Shown in pieces: positions 53,096 through 62,910 of a stretch of DNA of 64,000 bases (position 1 is the first letter of the stretch; each line of letters opens with the position of its first letter). Below the pieces are notes generated by a model. That model ran no database searches. It saw nothing but the letters and a program-made list of their open reading frames with translations, and was not told where the DNA came from. Both the position numbers and the translations under genes were made by a program. The stretch comes from Prorocentrum cordatum (Eukaryota; Sar; Dinophyceae; Prorocentrales; Prorocentraceae): assembly GCA_963575745.1 (NCBI GenBank), contig CAUYUJ010015960.1, positions 763,171-827,170 of the forward strand. The letters are read 5' to 3'.

Positions 53096-53256
53096 AGTAG
53101 GTATTTTTGGATTCCTAGATCCCAATCTACTTCAAGCGCCTTCCTACTTCAAGAATCGACATGCTTTTGCTGTGTTTTGTTATTCTCTGGGGGGACCTGG
53201 ACCCAATCTACTATATCCGCCTTCCTACTTCATGATTCTACCTACTTCTTCCGACC
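53096..53256 (+). mobile_element. Inverted-repeat element K
   Basis: GGTCGTTGAAAGTAGGTA at the left end pairs with TACCTACTTCTTCCGACC at the right end, with two or three mismatches. Inside, two direct ~40-bp blocks share CCCAATCTACT and CGCCTTCCTACTTCA. No clear target duplication. Confidence 0.7.
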
Positions 53257-53263
53257 GACGTGT

Positions 53264-53469
53264 AGGCCTCCTGGATGGGGTCGGAGCAGATGGGGTCGGA
53301 GGATCGCGCCGCATCGCCGATGCATCGCCGATGCGGTTCGACGTGGGGCCCAGTTGCCCCCGCGCCGAAGTCGTCGATGCATCGCCGACGTCGCCGGTGC
53401 GTCGCCGATGCATTGGCGATGCGGCACGATCCACCGACCCCATGTACTCCGACTCCAGTGAGGAGGCCT
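53264..53469 (+). mobile_element. Family E fold-back element (copy E2)
   Basis: Starts AGGCCTCCTGGATGGGGTCG and ends GAGGAGGCCT. The arms pair over about 50-60 bp, and GGTCGGAGGATCGCGCCGCA finds its near inverse at the right. Better preserved than E1. It lies only 7 bp from element K. Confidence 0.78.
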
Positions 53470-53814
53470 CTACCCATGGATTTCGCAAGCCACATCAAGT
53501 CCCCAGAGTGCGAACCGACGCCCGAGGGGGGCGCCCCCTGGCCTGACGCTCCGGGCTGGATCAGGGCCGGAAAAGGGGTCTGACATCACGTCTACGGAGG
53601 TTTTAGCGAATTTGGCTCAGCCATCTTCGCGGAAGCGACGGCCAAGACTCTTCTGGTCCCAGGTTGGAGACCCCGCCGGGAAAACGGTTCCGTGTTTCGC
53701 ATGGGCCCGATTTTTTCGTCGATCGAAAAAGAGAGATCGGTCTCGCGTATCTTCCGCCGCCGATGCATCGGTCAGTACCCCCGGACCCCGACCCGCAAAC
53801 TTCTGCAATCCATC
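53470..53814. other. Unassigned segment
   Basis: No gene. A weak spliced-leader-like word near 53598-53619 was considered and rejected. Confidence 0.4.
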
Positions 53815-54505
53815 CTCGATCCGGGATCCTCGCTCCTGGATCCTGGATCCTCGACCCCGAATGCTCGCTCCTCAATTCTCTCTCCTCAATCCTCGCTCCT
53901 CAATCGTGGAGCCTGAAGCTCTATCCTCAAACCTCGATCATCAATCCTGGATCCTCGGTTCTCGATCGTCGGTCCTGACGTCTCGCACCTCGATCCTCAA
54001 CGCTGGATCCCAAACCCTCGACGTTGGATCCTGGAGCCTCGGTCATCGATCCTCGACCGTCGATCATGTAACCTCGCTTCCCGCTCCTCGCTTGCCACCC
54101 GATCCTTGATCATAAACCTTCCCTCCTCGACCCTGGATCCTCGAAGCTCGCTCCTCGATCCTCGATCCTGGATCCTCGATCGTCCATCCTCGAGCCTCGA
54201 TCCTCGCTCCTGGGCCCCCGATCCCCAGTCCCTGATCCCGGATGCTCGACCCTGGATGCTCCAGCCTCGATCTTGGTTTCTCGCTTGCCCCTCGATCCTC
54301 GAACCCTGACTCGCAGGTCGATCCTCGGGTCCTCGAAGGTCGAGCCTCCAACCTCGAAGCTGCTGGATCCTCGCCTCCTCGACCCTGGATCCTCGCTCCT
54401 CGAAGCTCGATCCTCGCTCCTCGAAGCTCGGTCCTCAGAGCTCGAGCCTCGATCCTGGAGTCTGGATCGTGGATCCTCGCTCGATCCCTGATCCTCGACC
54501 ACGCA
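53815..54505 (+). repeat. Degenerate CTCGATCCTGGAT minisatellite
   Basis: About 690 bp built from irregular 8- to 13-bp words (GATCCTCG, CTGGATCCTCGA, GCTCCTCGAAGCTC). Frames read DPRSWILDPRSS-like strings on plus and Arg/Gly/Glu-rich strings on minus. Confidence 0.9.
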
Positions 54506-55138
54506 GGGAGGTCCTGCTGAAATGCCACGGTGGTGGTCATGACGACGGTGATTGTGGTACTGGCGATGGGAATGACGATGGCAATGGTGGCGGTGGGAAC
54601 GTCGAGGAAGAAATCGGCCCCCCGAGCGCATTTTCACCCGCGGGACATCAGAATCGTCTCTCTCGCGCCTCCCACCTCCGTACCGCTCGCAGGCAGGTCG
54701 AGGTGGGCTCCAACTGAAAAAAGATGGCCGCATAGCCCAGGAGCCTGATTTCTGTGTGCAACCTGAATGGTTCCAGGTCGACTTGAAAATGCTCAGGTGG
54801 TCCCCGATGTATGAAATGATATGCTTCAGTGGCCTTTTCAGATTTCTGCACCGCATGGCGCTGTTCAGGTTTCTGCACCACGTGGCGTTGCTTGGGCCTC
54901 AAAATTTTCAGGGCGACCTGAACGGGCCTTCCCTGGGAAAAACCAACGCCCGAGACGCTCTGGAAGATGATTTTCATATTACACCTGGAGATTTCAGGTC
55001 GACCTGAAGATGCGGGCCCCCGTGCATGAAGCACACACTTCGGTAACGTTTTCAGGTTTCTACACCTTTCCAGGCGATTATAATAAGATTAAGGGGCCTG
55101 AACCCCCCCGAGCGGCTCCGCCTCAGTACGATATGTTG
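54506..55138. other. Region with short dispersed direct repeats
   Basis: TTTCAG(G/A)TTTCTGCACC words at about 54836-54885, a related TTTTCAGGTTTCTACACC at 55050, and CAGGTCGACTTGAA/AGGTCGACCTGAAG at 54774 and 54994. These look like remnants of a diverged tandem repeat. No gene. Confidence 0.5.
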
Positions 55139-55306
55139 GTGTCGTGTCGACTGGCGGCGACCTCCCTGCCGGCGTTCAATGCTGAACGCCGGCGGCGGCC
55201 CAGAATCGGTCGTTGTTGAACGATCGGATGGTGCGCAAGCGGCCGATCGTTCAAGGTTGAACGATCCCCGCGGTGTCAGGAACCAACGCCCGGGTCGACA
55301 CGACAC
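55139..55306. repeat. Fold-back sequence with nested hairpins
   Basis: Ends GTGTCGTGTCGAC and GTCGACACGACAC are perfect inverses. Inside are two more stems: CGGCGTTCA/TGAACGCCG and TTGAACGATCGG/GGCCGATCGTTCAA. Confidence 0.75.
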
Positions 55307-55624
55307 GAACCTGCCGTACAGTCGGGGCCCTAAAGAAGGAACCCTTTTCGTTGGGGAGGGGCTCCGTGTTCCTTGATTGCTTCACAGTTTGCCGTGGGTT
55401 TTGCTTTGGTTTTCGATGGGAAATCGAAGTCCAACTTTTGGATCTAAGGGAGGGTTCCTTGGGGGTCAACGTTCCGACTGTACACCATTGGTGTGATTTC
55501 TGACATTGTACGGGACCCCGTGCGCCCAGCAGGGGTTCGTCCATTTGCACCGGCCCGCACAGGCACGCCGCGCGTGCTCGTGACTGCACGTCTCGCGGGC
55601 GCTGTCGCAAGTGGTCAGCGTGCC

Positions 55625-55886
55625 TCAGCTGGTGGTCCCCAGGGTAGTTTTCGAATACTGCATACAGTGGGGCCCCATGCCAAGAAACACCCTACCTGCC
55701 ACCAGGGTGCCCTGGGCTTCTTGGGCTTCGATAGCTTTGTTGTGGGAAGCGTGACGTTCCCACAGCAAAAACAAGGGACGTCCTGGGATCTCAGGGTTGG
55801 GTTTCTCGTGGAAGGTTTCTTGTGGTCGGGCCCCTACTGAATGTCTCATTTGGCGGTCCTCAGGATGATTTCGAATATTGCCTATG
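55625..55886 (+). repeat. Diverged direct repeat pair, 221 bp apart
   Basis: GGTGGTCCCCAGGGTAGTTT with TCGAATACTGC (55632) and GGCGGTCCTCAGGATGATTT with CGAATATTGCC (55853) are about 75% alike by eye. They could be the start words of two tandem units of about 220 bp. Confidence 0.55.
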
Positions 55887-56929
55887 ATTGTTGGCCAGAC
55901 CCCGCCCAGTACATGTACTCTCATCTCAGCGGCTAGACACCAGCTCGTTCCAACACCCCTCCCTCCTCCAGGCAAGCTTCATTGGATTGTTCGATCGGAT
56001 GCCCTAGCTTCGAGGGGGGCCTGCTAGCAATGCCCGCTCCTGCCAGGACCGCGAGCCCGCGGATCTCCCCGAAGCCGGGGCCCGTCTCTGAGGAGGAGCT
56101 GGGTGGGTGGGAAGCGACGCGCGGAGGGAGTTGGGCTGCCGAGAGCGACAGTTCGGCCTGAGCTGCGCTGGCGGGGGCGTACGTTTCCAGATGGGCGAGC
56201 CGAACGACAGAAGGCTAGTGCTTTCAGGGCTTGGGGCGGGCGCCCCGGGAAGAGTTGCCATCCGAGATCCTTGGGCTTTCTGTGGTGATTCCTGGGTGAA
56301 CGTCAATGCCGCACTTGCGAGCGCATGCTTGCGCCTAGGGCCTAGCACCGATACTTCAGAATAGTGTAGAGAAGTGTCATGCGCATACCTTACTTACATC
56401 ACCTCCCGATTTAGGCGCACACCTTGACCCAAAATTGATAGAGCCGTTCGCTCACAAAGATATACGGGATCATGATGCTTTCAGGCCTGTCATATTCAAA
56501 GTCGAGCGCGATGACCATGCCACCTCGGGCGTCCTCAATTGGGTTCCTGTAAGCAAGACTGAGTGGGGTTGTGGCAGAGTCCACTATTGAGCGGCGTTGA
56601 ACCCCGATTGGCAGCCATCGAACACCCAATCGAACACCCGCATGCATGTGCGTATGCATGTGTACGTACACATGTAGGAGTCCACGTGAAGTAAGAAGCC
56701 GAAACGTAGTGGGATGTCAAACTATAAAGGGTGTGGTTTAATTTAGCGGAAATGCAGAACGCTACACAGTTGCAACGCAGCGGCATGCAATATCTTTCAG
56801 CATAAACGAATGTTGCGTAGCGCAACGCAGTGTCTTTTGTTGCATCTGGTGAGGGCTTTGAGACGTCCTCGTGTCGGGGATGAGGAAGAGGGAATCATGA
56901 GCAGGAGAGGGAGGCAAGGAGTTGATGCC
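55887..56929. other. Unassigned region with one coding-like minus frame
   Basis: On the minus strand 56671-56411 ends with GMVIALDFEYDRPESIMIPY, then IFVSERLYQFWVKVCA and a stop. The composition is protein-like, but I recognise no family. The rest of the interval is unassigned, including 55307-55624 before the direct repeat pair. Confidence 0.35.
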
Positions 56930-57232
56930 CGTCGGTCTATGCCCCCATTCACACCGCACTGGGCCACGGGTTGACCCCCCAGTCAGCCACTCCGGCGACG
57001 TGGCTCGGCACCTGGGCCGCGGCGATTTGGGACGCCACGCCGAAGCGCAGATCCTGCAGACCGTGTTGGCGAAGGCTCTGAGCAAGCTCGACCGGGCGAG
57101 GGGCCCCCCAGCGGGTGGCCTTCTTGCCAGGGGGACGTCGCGGTGCCGACGCTGCACCGCCTCCGCTGGCGGTTCCATGGCGCTGATCGCGTGCGCACCG
57201 ACGAGGCCGCCGTGGTGGACCTCGCCCGCACG

Positions 57233-57429
57233 AGGGGAACGAAGAATGACATTCACATGAAAACTCGGAGGTCCGCGCGGACTGCTCGGATCGGCGCTGG
57301 ACCCCCCTGGCGGCGCCTCCGGCGCCGCCCTTGGCGCGCTCCGCGCGCCAGGGAGGGGGGTCCAGCGCCGATCGGAGAAGTCCGCGCGGACCTCCGAGTT
57401 TTCATGTGAATGTCATTCTTCGTTTCCCT
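57233..57429. mobile_element. Near-perfect palindromic element F inside LINE relic
   Basis: About 197 bp. Two arms of roughly 80 bp match almost base for base: ACGAAGAATGACATTCACAT, GAAAACTCGGAGGTCCGCGC and ATCGGCGCTGGACCCCCCT occur on the left, and their inverses on the right. The loop holds two smaller palindromes (GGCGCCTCCGGCGCC, GGCGCGCTCCGCGCGCC). No clear target-site duplication was found. Confidence 0.88.
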
Positions 57430-57654
57430 GCGCATGCCGCCCATGTAGGTCCGCCGCTTGGCCGAGCGCGCCGCCGTCAGGGAGTCCGACAGGATGGCGC
57501 TCTCCAAGACAGGTTCGGGGGCAGTGGCCTGGGAGCCGAGACCAGGGGCACCTGCCCTCCAGCCCCTCCCATTTTCTGGGAGGCACTGCAGCGGATCTTG
57601 AGGTCTCCCTCCACGGGCTGGCGCACACGTCAACAACGCGCACTGCGGGCTGCC

Positions 57655-58450
57655 TTATCCAACATTCTCTGGAACCAGGCGCGTCTGGCAGGGCACGGGC
57701 TGGTGGGCCATGGCTGCTGCCTTCGTTGCGACATGAAAGGCACCCTCTCTGGCACAGGTGCTACGAGTGCGACGCCTGGGCGGTCTTGCGCCGGGACCTC
57801 ACGAGCCAGCGGCTGCAGGATTGCGCGCGCCGAGCCTGGGAGTGGAGCGAGGAGGCGGGTGAACGCTTCGCTCGAGGGATCATGCCCAGCCCCGCCCCGA
57901 TGTTCTCGCGCGCGCAGCCTCAGGAGCTCGTGCGCTGGGTCCGCCGCCCTGTGGATGGGCTGCTCAAGGGGCGCCTCTTCACCGACGGCACCCCCGGTTC
58001 CATGGCGAGTTCCCGCATGTGGCTCGCGCTGCATGGGCCATCTGCTCAGTGGACTAGGACGACAGCCTCATTTCGGCAGCTTGCGGACCTTAGCCGTTCT
58101 GGGCGTCGCAGGAGCAGGGACCAAGGAGGCGGCAAAGTATTGCATCTTCTTGCTGTGCGAGCTCGCGATGCCCATCTTCTCCCTGCACATCGATTGCCAG
58201 GGCACGGTCGACTGCATAGCTGCTAGCCCGGCCCTGGCACGTGTCCGAGCTCCAGCGACGACCTACGGCTGCATTTGCGGGGGCGAGCGGGGGCGACTGT
58301 CCCTGCTCACGACTCCAGCGACGTCCACAAGGCGAAGGCGCACGCCACGGTCTCGGACGTGGATGCCGGGAGGATCTCGCCAGCAGGCAGGGATCGCCGA
58401 TGTTGCGCGCCGACGCTTCACGGTCTCACCGAGGGCGACGTGAACGTATG
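57655..58450 (+). pseudogene. LINE ORF2 zinc finger and RNase H domain (frameshifted)
   Basis: GHGCCLRCDMKGTL in one frame continues after a shift as LWHRCYECDAWAVLRRD, a CxxC...HxxxxC arrangement seen at the RT C-terminus of many LINEs. LLKGRLFTDGTPGSM follows, with the first catalytic Asp (about 57984) on the first strand. Next, FSLHIDCQGTVDCIAASPA fits the strand with a further conserved Asp. After another shift, KAKAHATVSDVDAGRIS fits the VKAHAT motif near the domain end. RNase H removes element RNA after first-strand synthesis. At least two shifts inactivate it. Confidence 0.75.
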
Positions 58451-58599
58451 GCGTGGGCCCCGCGTCATTGCGGAGGAGGCCGGACGCCGGAGTGGCCAGG
58501 CGCGCGCTGCAGCCGCGGACGCGCCGGCGCCCGACGCGGACCACGGCGTCCTGGAGGGGCCAAGAGGGGCGCGGAGTGGCGCAGCCCAGTGCGCTCGAG

Positions 58600-58858
58600 G
58601 CAGCCTGAAGCACCTCCCCGCTCAGGCCCCAGCGCCGTGCATGGGCGCAGGGCACTGGATGGTCAAAGCGACCGTCAAGCCAGCGCCCGAACGCAGTATT
58701 GTCTTTTGCTTCGAGTGTGGGGGGTGCCTCACAGGGGCCAGCCCGCGGAAAGTCCTGCAGGGGCCGTGCCTGGGAGTGCTCGCTGGCCGCGGACTTCAGG
58801 AACAGTTCCGCCGGGCGCCCAAACGAGAACACCCCCATTATATGGCCAACCGCAAACA
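58600..58858 (+). pseudogene. C-terminal cysteine motif of LINE ORF2
   Basis: The frame gives HWMVKATVKPAPERSIVFCF, then ECGGCLTGASPRKVLQGPCL and RRAPKREHPHYM. A FCxxCGG pair, a following Cys and a C-terminal Arg/His-Pro segment form an ending I associate with dinoflagellate LINE ORF2 proteins. The reading frame runs straight into element A6. Confidence 0.5.
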
Positions 58859-58860
58859 CT

Positions 58861-59022
58861 TCAGGAGAGGAAAAAACACACAGACACAATTCATCGGCGA
58901 TTCCCCAGCAATATGGGAAGATATAGGAAGTGGGGGGGAAGACAGAAACCCAGAAAATATGGGAAAATATGGGGATTCCTGTTATTTGTGTGTATTTACT
59001 TGTGTGTCCCAGGGCCCCTTCA
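58861..59022 (+). mobile_element. Family A short element (copy A6)
   Basis: A 162-bp copy, TCAGGAGAGGAAAAAACACA to CAGGGCCCCTTCA, with an exact 5-bp target duplication ACACT (58856-58860, 59023-59027). It sits at the end of the LINE ORF2 frame. This is the best-defined A copy. Confidence 0.93.
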
Positions 59023-59164
59023 ACACTGGACGCTCGAGGTGCCAACCGCGCCCTCGCACCAAGACGGCATTCGTCTCACGGCGCTTCGGGGGGACCAACG
59101 GCAAACCGGAGACCGAATCGTCCGCGGGGCCGCGGTCAAGCAGTGGCGAAGCGTCCCGGCTCGC

Positions 59165-59340
59165 CTATAGCCCCACCAAACAATGTTCGAAGACCTTTTT
59201 GCGGTTCCCACGAAATGTTCTTAGAACATGTCTGGCTGGGACTGTCTTGTTTTAGCACATCGGGTTTATGTTCTAAGATCATTGCTTTTGTTCTCAGAAC
59301 CTGTTTGGGTTCTAACAACATTTCGTGGTATGACTATAGC
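59165..59340 (+). mobile_element. Inverted-repeat element J with CTATAGC flanks
   Basis: CCACGAAATGTTCTTAGAAC (59209) pairs with GGTTCTAACAACATTTCGTGG (ending 59328). A CCACCAAACAATGTTC relative lies further left. CTATAGC occurs at 59165-59171 and 59334-59340 as a possible 7-bp target duplication. The inside is rich in TTCTnAGAAC words. Confidence 0.7.
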
Positions 59341-59500
59341 TGGCCGGGACGGTCGGTCCCTGCTCAACGCGGGGGCAGAGGTCGCCCGCGGCCACAGTGC
59401 CAGCAGGCGCCGCCTCCCGCGCCAACCGCCCGCTCGAGACCACATTCTGTCCCGTTTCGGGCTGCGTCGGGAGGACGCAGACTGGGTTGCCGCGCTTGGG

Positions 59501-59696
59501 TCGGGCCGGACCAAAGGGGGGGAATTGGGAAAGGGGGGGTACGAAATCTGCTGCATGCAGCTGGTTTCGGCTCCGCCGCCGGGCCCATTCCTCGATACAT
59601 GGGCGCCTCCCGGCGCCGGCAGGCGCCAGGAAAATCAGCTACGTGAGCTGATTCTCAAACCCCCCCTTTGCTATCCCCCCCTTTCGCCCGGCCCGA
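59501..59696 (+). mobile_element. Family D inverted-repeat element (copy D1, complete)
   Basis: Ends TCGGGCCGGACCAAAGGGGG and CCCCCTTTCGCCCGGCCCGA are near-perfect inverses. The core has a TGCTGCATGCAGC palindrome and an ATCAGCTACGTGAGCTGAT stem. The exact 5-bp repeat TTGGG flanks it (59496-59500, 59697-59701). Confidence 0.92.
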
Positions 59697-59701
59697 TTGG
59701 G

Positions 59702-60341
59702 GCGCGCGGGCGCGAGGAGGGGATTTCTCCCACGTCGGGTGCAGAATCCGTGGGTTAAGGCTCTGACGAGGGAGTCTGTTGTGGCAGCTGTTGTTCTCCG
59801 GCCGTGGACGGCCCCGCCGAGGCGCATTCGCAGTAGTCCTCCGTTCGCTTGTCAAGTGGGTAGCCATTTCCCGGAATAGCCTCAACAGACCCACTTCCGA
59901 GGCCACTGTTCCACACACAGTGTTTTCGCTAAAGGTGTCCGTCCTTGGTGTCTAAGCCCCACGGAATCTTAAATGCACGCAGCGGGCAGGAAGTATTCCG
60001 CTGGAGCAATACTCGTAGAAGGTTTCTCTTGGGAGCCACACTCCCTAGTGCCCCTTGTGCAGTGTGAGGGCGATTCGAGCGGTGACGACGTCTCGAGCGG
60101 AAACCAGATTCCCGAGTGCATCCCAAGGAAGTGCGTCTCAAGCGGAGCCACAGCTGTCAGCACAGCGGAAAGGAGTCGCGGGCGGGCCTCGCAGTCCGTC
60201 GTGCAGCGCGAGGAAGCTCAGGTCGCGAGCCGGCGCGCGCCACATACTCGAGGGTGGGACGTCTCGAGCAGGAGCACCCTCCTCCGTCAGCTGCAGCCGC
60301 GGAGGCGGTATCGTGGCTTCGCCACTGGCACGAGAGATACA
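59702..60341. other. Unassigned region
   Basis: CTCGAGCGGA/CTCAAGCGGA/CTCGAGCAGGA words recur between 60070 and 60270. No gene recognised. Confidence 0.4.
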
Positions 60342-60494
60342 TGGAGGAGGAGGAGGAGGAGGAGGAGGAGGAGGAGGAGGAGGAGGAGGAGGAGGAGGAG
60401 GAGGAGGAGGAGAAGGAGGAGAGGGAGGAGGAGGAGGAGAAGGGAGGAGGAGGAGGAGGAGGAGGAGGAGGCGGAGGAGGAGGAGGAGGAGGAT
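60342..60494 (+). repeat. (GGA)n microsatellite
   Basis: About 150 bp with a few AAG and GCG interruptions. Confidence 0.95.
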
Positions 60495-61559
60495 GTGATG
60501 TATGATTACGCTGGGTCAGCATATGCTGTTGCGGAGCCGTCTGCGGTAACGGATAGCTCCCACGTGATCGGTGCGCGTGCCGGAGGGAGCCCGCGCGTGC
60601 CCTCGTTGCCCACCCCACCGTCCTCTCGCTTCCGGCAGTCTCCTGCGACCCAACGCCCATCCACCTCAGCAATGCCGCGCGGCGGTGGCCCGCCCGACCT
60701 GGCCCTGGCACGAAGCCGTTGTAGATGACGTTTTGCGGTGGGCACAACGTCCGATGTATGTGTGAAGTGGTCAATGGGTACAATGTGGCGATCCGCTGGG
60801 CACGGTCCGTTGTAGATAGTTCTGGTGCGGTGGGAACTGCTGGGCCCATATTTCAAACGACCTTGTGACACAACGATGCGGACCACATGTGCGCACTCGC
60901 ACGCGCAACGCATCATCATCCCAAACCACTGGTGCTCTAGCAAGTTCAATACCGAAATCTTCTGGCACATAAGAAAACAAATGGTTGTTCAACAAAGTTC
61001 TGCAAAGCCTTGCCATTTTTTTTGCGCGCGAGCGTCAACGCCCATGACCGCCATCAGCGAGGTGTGCGCATCAGTTCATCAAGTTGATCGACGCGCGCTC
61101 ATGAATAGTCAACTTCCACGGCCTTCACATGGGTTCGGCGAACATGGTAAGATCCCCAACGCGTCCTCACCGATCAGTGTTCCACTGCCTTTGGCATGGA
61201 TATGAGGTTTGTGACGCGTTGTTTACGACAGGTGCCGAAAGGGGAATTTGTGATAGTGTGAGCGGGCGGGTACGATCGCTCACCGCACTCCCGGTTCGGC
61301 TCTTATCTAATACACATTCGCATAGTCTGCAAGTGTTACATATACTCTATGCTAGGATTGCTGGCTCTCCCTCATCCAAGCATATGTACTAGGGCCTATT
61401 ATGTCAGCCTCTACCCCAATCCCTTTGCAGTTTGGTTTACCCGCCTCCATTCTACCCTCCCCACCTTCTATTATCCAGCTGCCTCTGACAATTCCGCCGC
61501 CGCGCCAACGCAGCATTCTAAGTGGCAACTGCTCGAGAAGGCAGCAGGGGTTTGCTGGG
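60495..61559. other. Unassigned region of average GC
   Basis: No motif. A plus frame at 60825-61205 (126 codons) has mixed composition (EIFWHIRKQMVVQQSSAK) but no family. Confidence 0.35.
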
Positions 61560-61790
61560 GGCTTCTTCGGGGCAGAAGGCTCGAATTCGGGGTTCATGTT
61601 GGCCCGTCTTGGGGCCGTCTTGGGTCCCCTTGGGCAGTCGTGGGCGCCTCCTTGGCAGTTCTGGAGCGCTCTGGGTCCGCCTCGGAGCTCTTCTTGGGGC
61701 CTCTGGAACCGTCTCGGGGGGAGTCTTTGGGGCCTCTTGGGCCGCGTTGGAGCGTCGGAAGCTCGAAGAGGCGAGATTCAACAACACATT
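61560..61790 (+). repeat. Degenerate Trp/Gly/Leu repeat-type sequence
   Basis: CTTGGGGCCGTCTTGGGTCC-like words. Plus frames read VLGPSWVPLGSRGRLLGSSG. Same character as 34605-35150, though the two are not close copies. Confidence 0.55.
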
Positions 61791-62715
61791 GACAACGCTA
61801 CGCGGAACCAATGGTGTTTGCATCTCGGGTCCTTGTCGGGAGTTGTTCGGGAGCCGTTTTGCCCCCCCCCTCCCCCCCGAGGCCTCATGAACTCTGTCGG
61901 GGCGGACGGCTCGAAGGATCGGTTCTTGTTAACCCTCGAGGGCATTTGAGCTTCGGGAGCGCGATACGATTGCATTTTGCGATTGGTTATTGCCTGGGGG
62001 AAGGGTGGCGATGCGCTCGGCGAAGTGCGACCAGGAGAGGGAAGGACCCCCCTCAGTAAATTACAGCAAACCGACCAGGCAGGCGTTGGTATTTCTGCAC
62101 ACGTCAACGTGCACAAGGCGGGGCTGCGGATTACGTTACTGTTTTTTGTATGTAGCGATGTCATTGTTCTCTATTCGATTTCATTCTAACATACGCCACC
62201 CTGCTGAGCTAGACTCGACGTTTGCGCATACTTTGATCCAATATGTTCAGCGTTCCTCTGTTCAACTCCGTTCGGTTACAGTATTCTTTGCTGCAGGCTC
62301 ACGAAGGTACATTCGGGTGTACCGTAGTACGGTCTACTCTACATCGATATTCTATCAACGCCAGCGTTGTTCTGAAGCTGCATGGCATTCGTGCCTATCA
62401 TACTCCAGCACGCAGATTGGGACGTCGAAAGTCTAGCCGAGTTTTATACCTGCGTTCGGGGAGACAGCTGCTTTAGTTTTGGGACACCGTGCTTGGTCCT
62501 GGTTGTAAGGCTCCGAGAGGGTTCTCAGGGGCGGGATTTCGCCCCCACGCGGCGCACGCGCGAGCGAGGCTGCCCAGGGCGCGAGGCGCAACCGAGACAA
62601 TCGTGCGGGACAACGCGGTTTGGCACCGCGAGGACGCGGCCCTCGTGGCAAGCGCTCCCTGGCGGCGAAGACCCCGCACGCGAGGCCGTCGGCCACGTGG
62701 CGTCGCAGTGCGACG
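61791..62715. other. Unassigned region
   Basis: Lower-GC segment at 62080-62460. No frame with a recognisable motif on either strand. Confidence 0.35.
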
Positions 62716-62792
62716 GTGGAGGAGGAGGAGGAGGAGGAGGAGGAGGAGGCGGAGGAGGAGGAGGAGGAGGAGGAGGGGGAGGGGGAGGAGGC
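62716..62792 (+). repeat. (GGA)n microsatellite
   Basis: GGA array with GCG and GGGGGA interruptions. A tandem CTACGAACTCACAGATGC repeat (62862, 62891) follows before C3. Confidence 0.93.
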
Positions 62793-62910
62793 CAGGGCGC
62801 GCGGCCGCGGCCCGCCACGCACGAAGCCGCACCTGGACGGCGCATCTGGCACAGCAGAAAGCTACGAACTCACAGATGCGCGGGGAAGCCGACTACGAAC
62901 TCACAGATGC

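Larger units (their letters stand above)
56930..58858 (+). mobile_element. 5'-truncated LINE-type retrotransposon (zinc finger and RNase H)
   Basis: Plus-strand 3' half of a LINE ORF2. It has a helical segment before 57232, a zinc-finger-like segment (about 57655-57770), RNase H (57960-58380) and a C-terminal cysteine motif (58690-58750). It is interrupted by palindrome F and ends where A6 begins. It has several frameshifts. No RT domain remains, typical of 5' truncation. Confidence 0.7.

Noticed and set aside
53598-53619. TTAGCGAATTTGGCTCAG, resembling the spliced leader
   Set aside because: Only about 14 of 22 positions agree, which is too weak beside the 22/22 and 20/22 matches elsewhere.
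55625-55886. Direct repeats as LTRs
   Set aside because: Only about 40 bp long and 75% alike, 221 bp apart, with no element sequence between.
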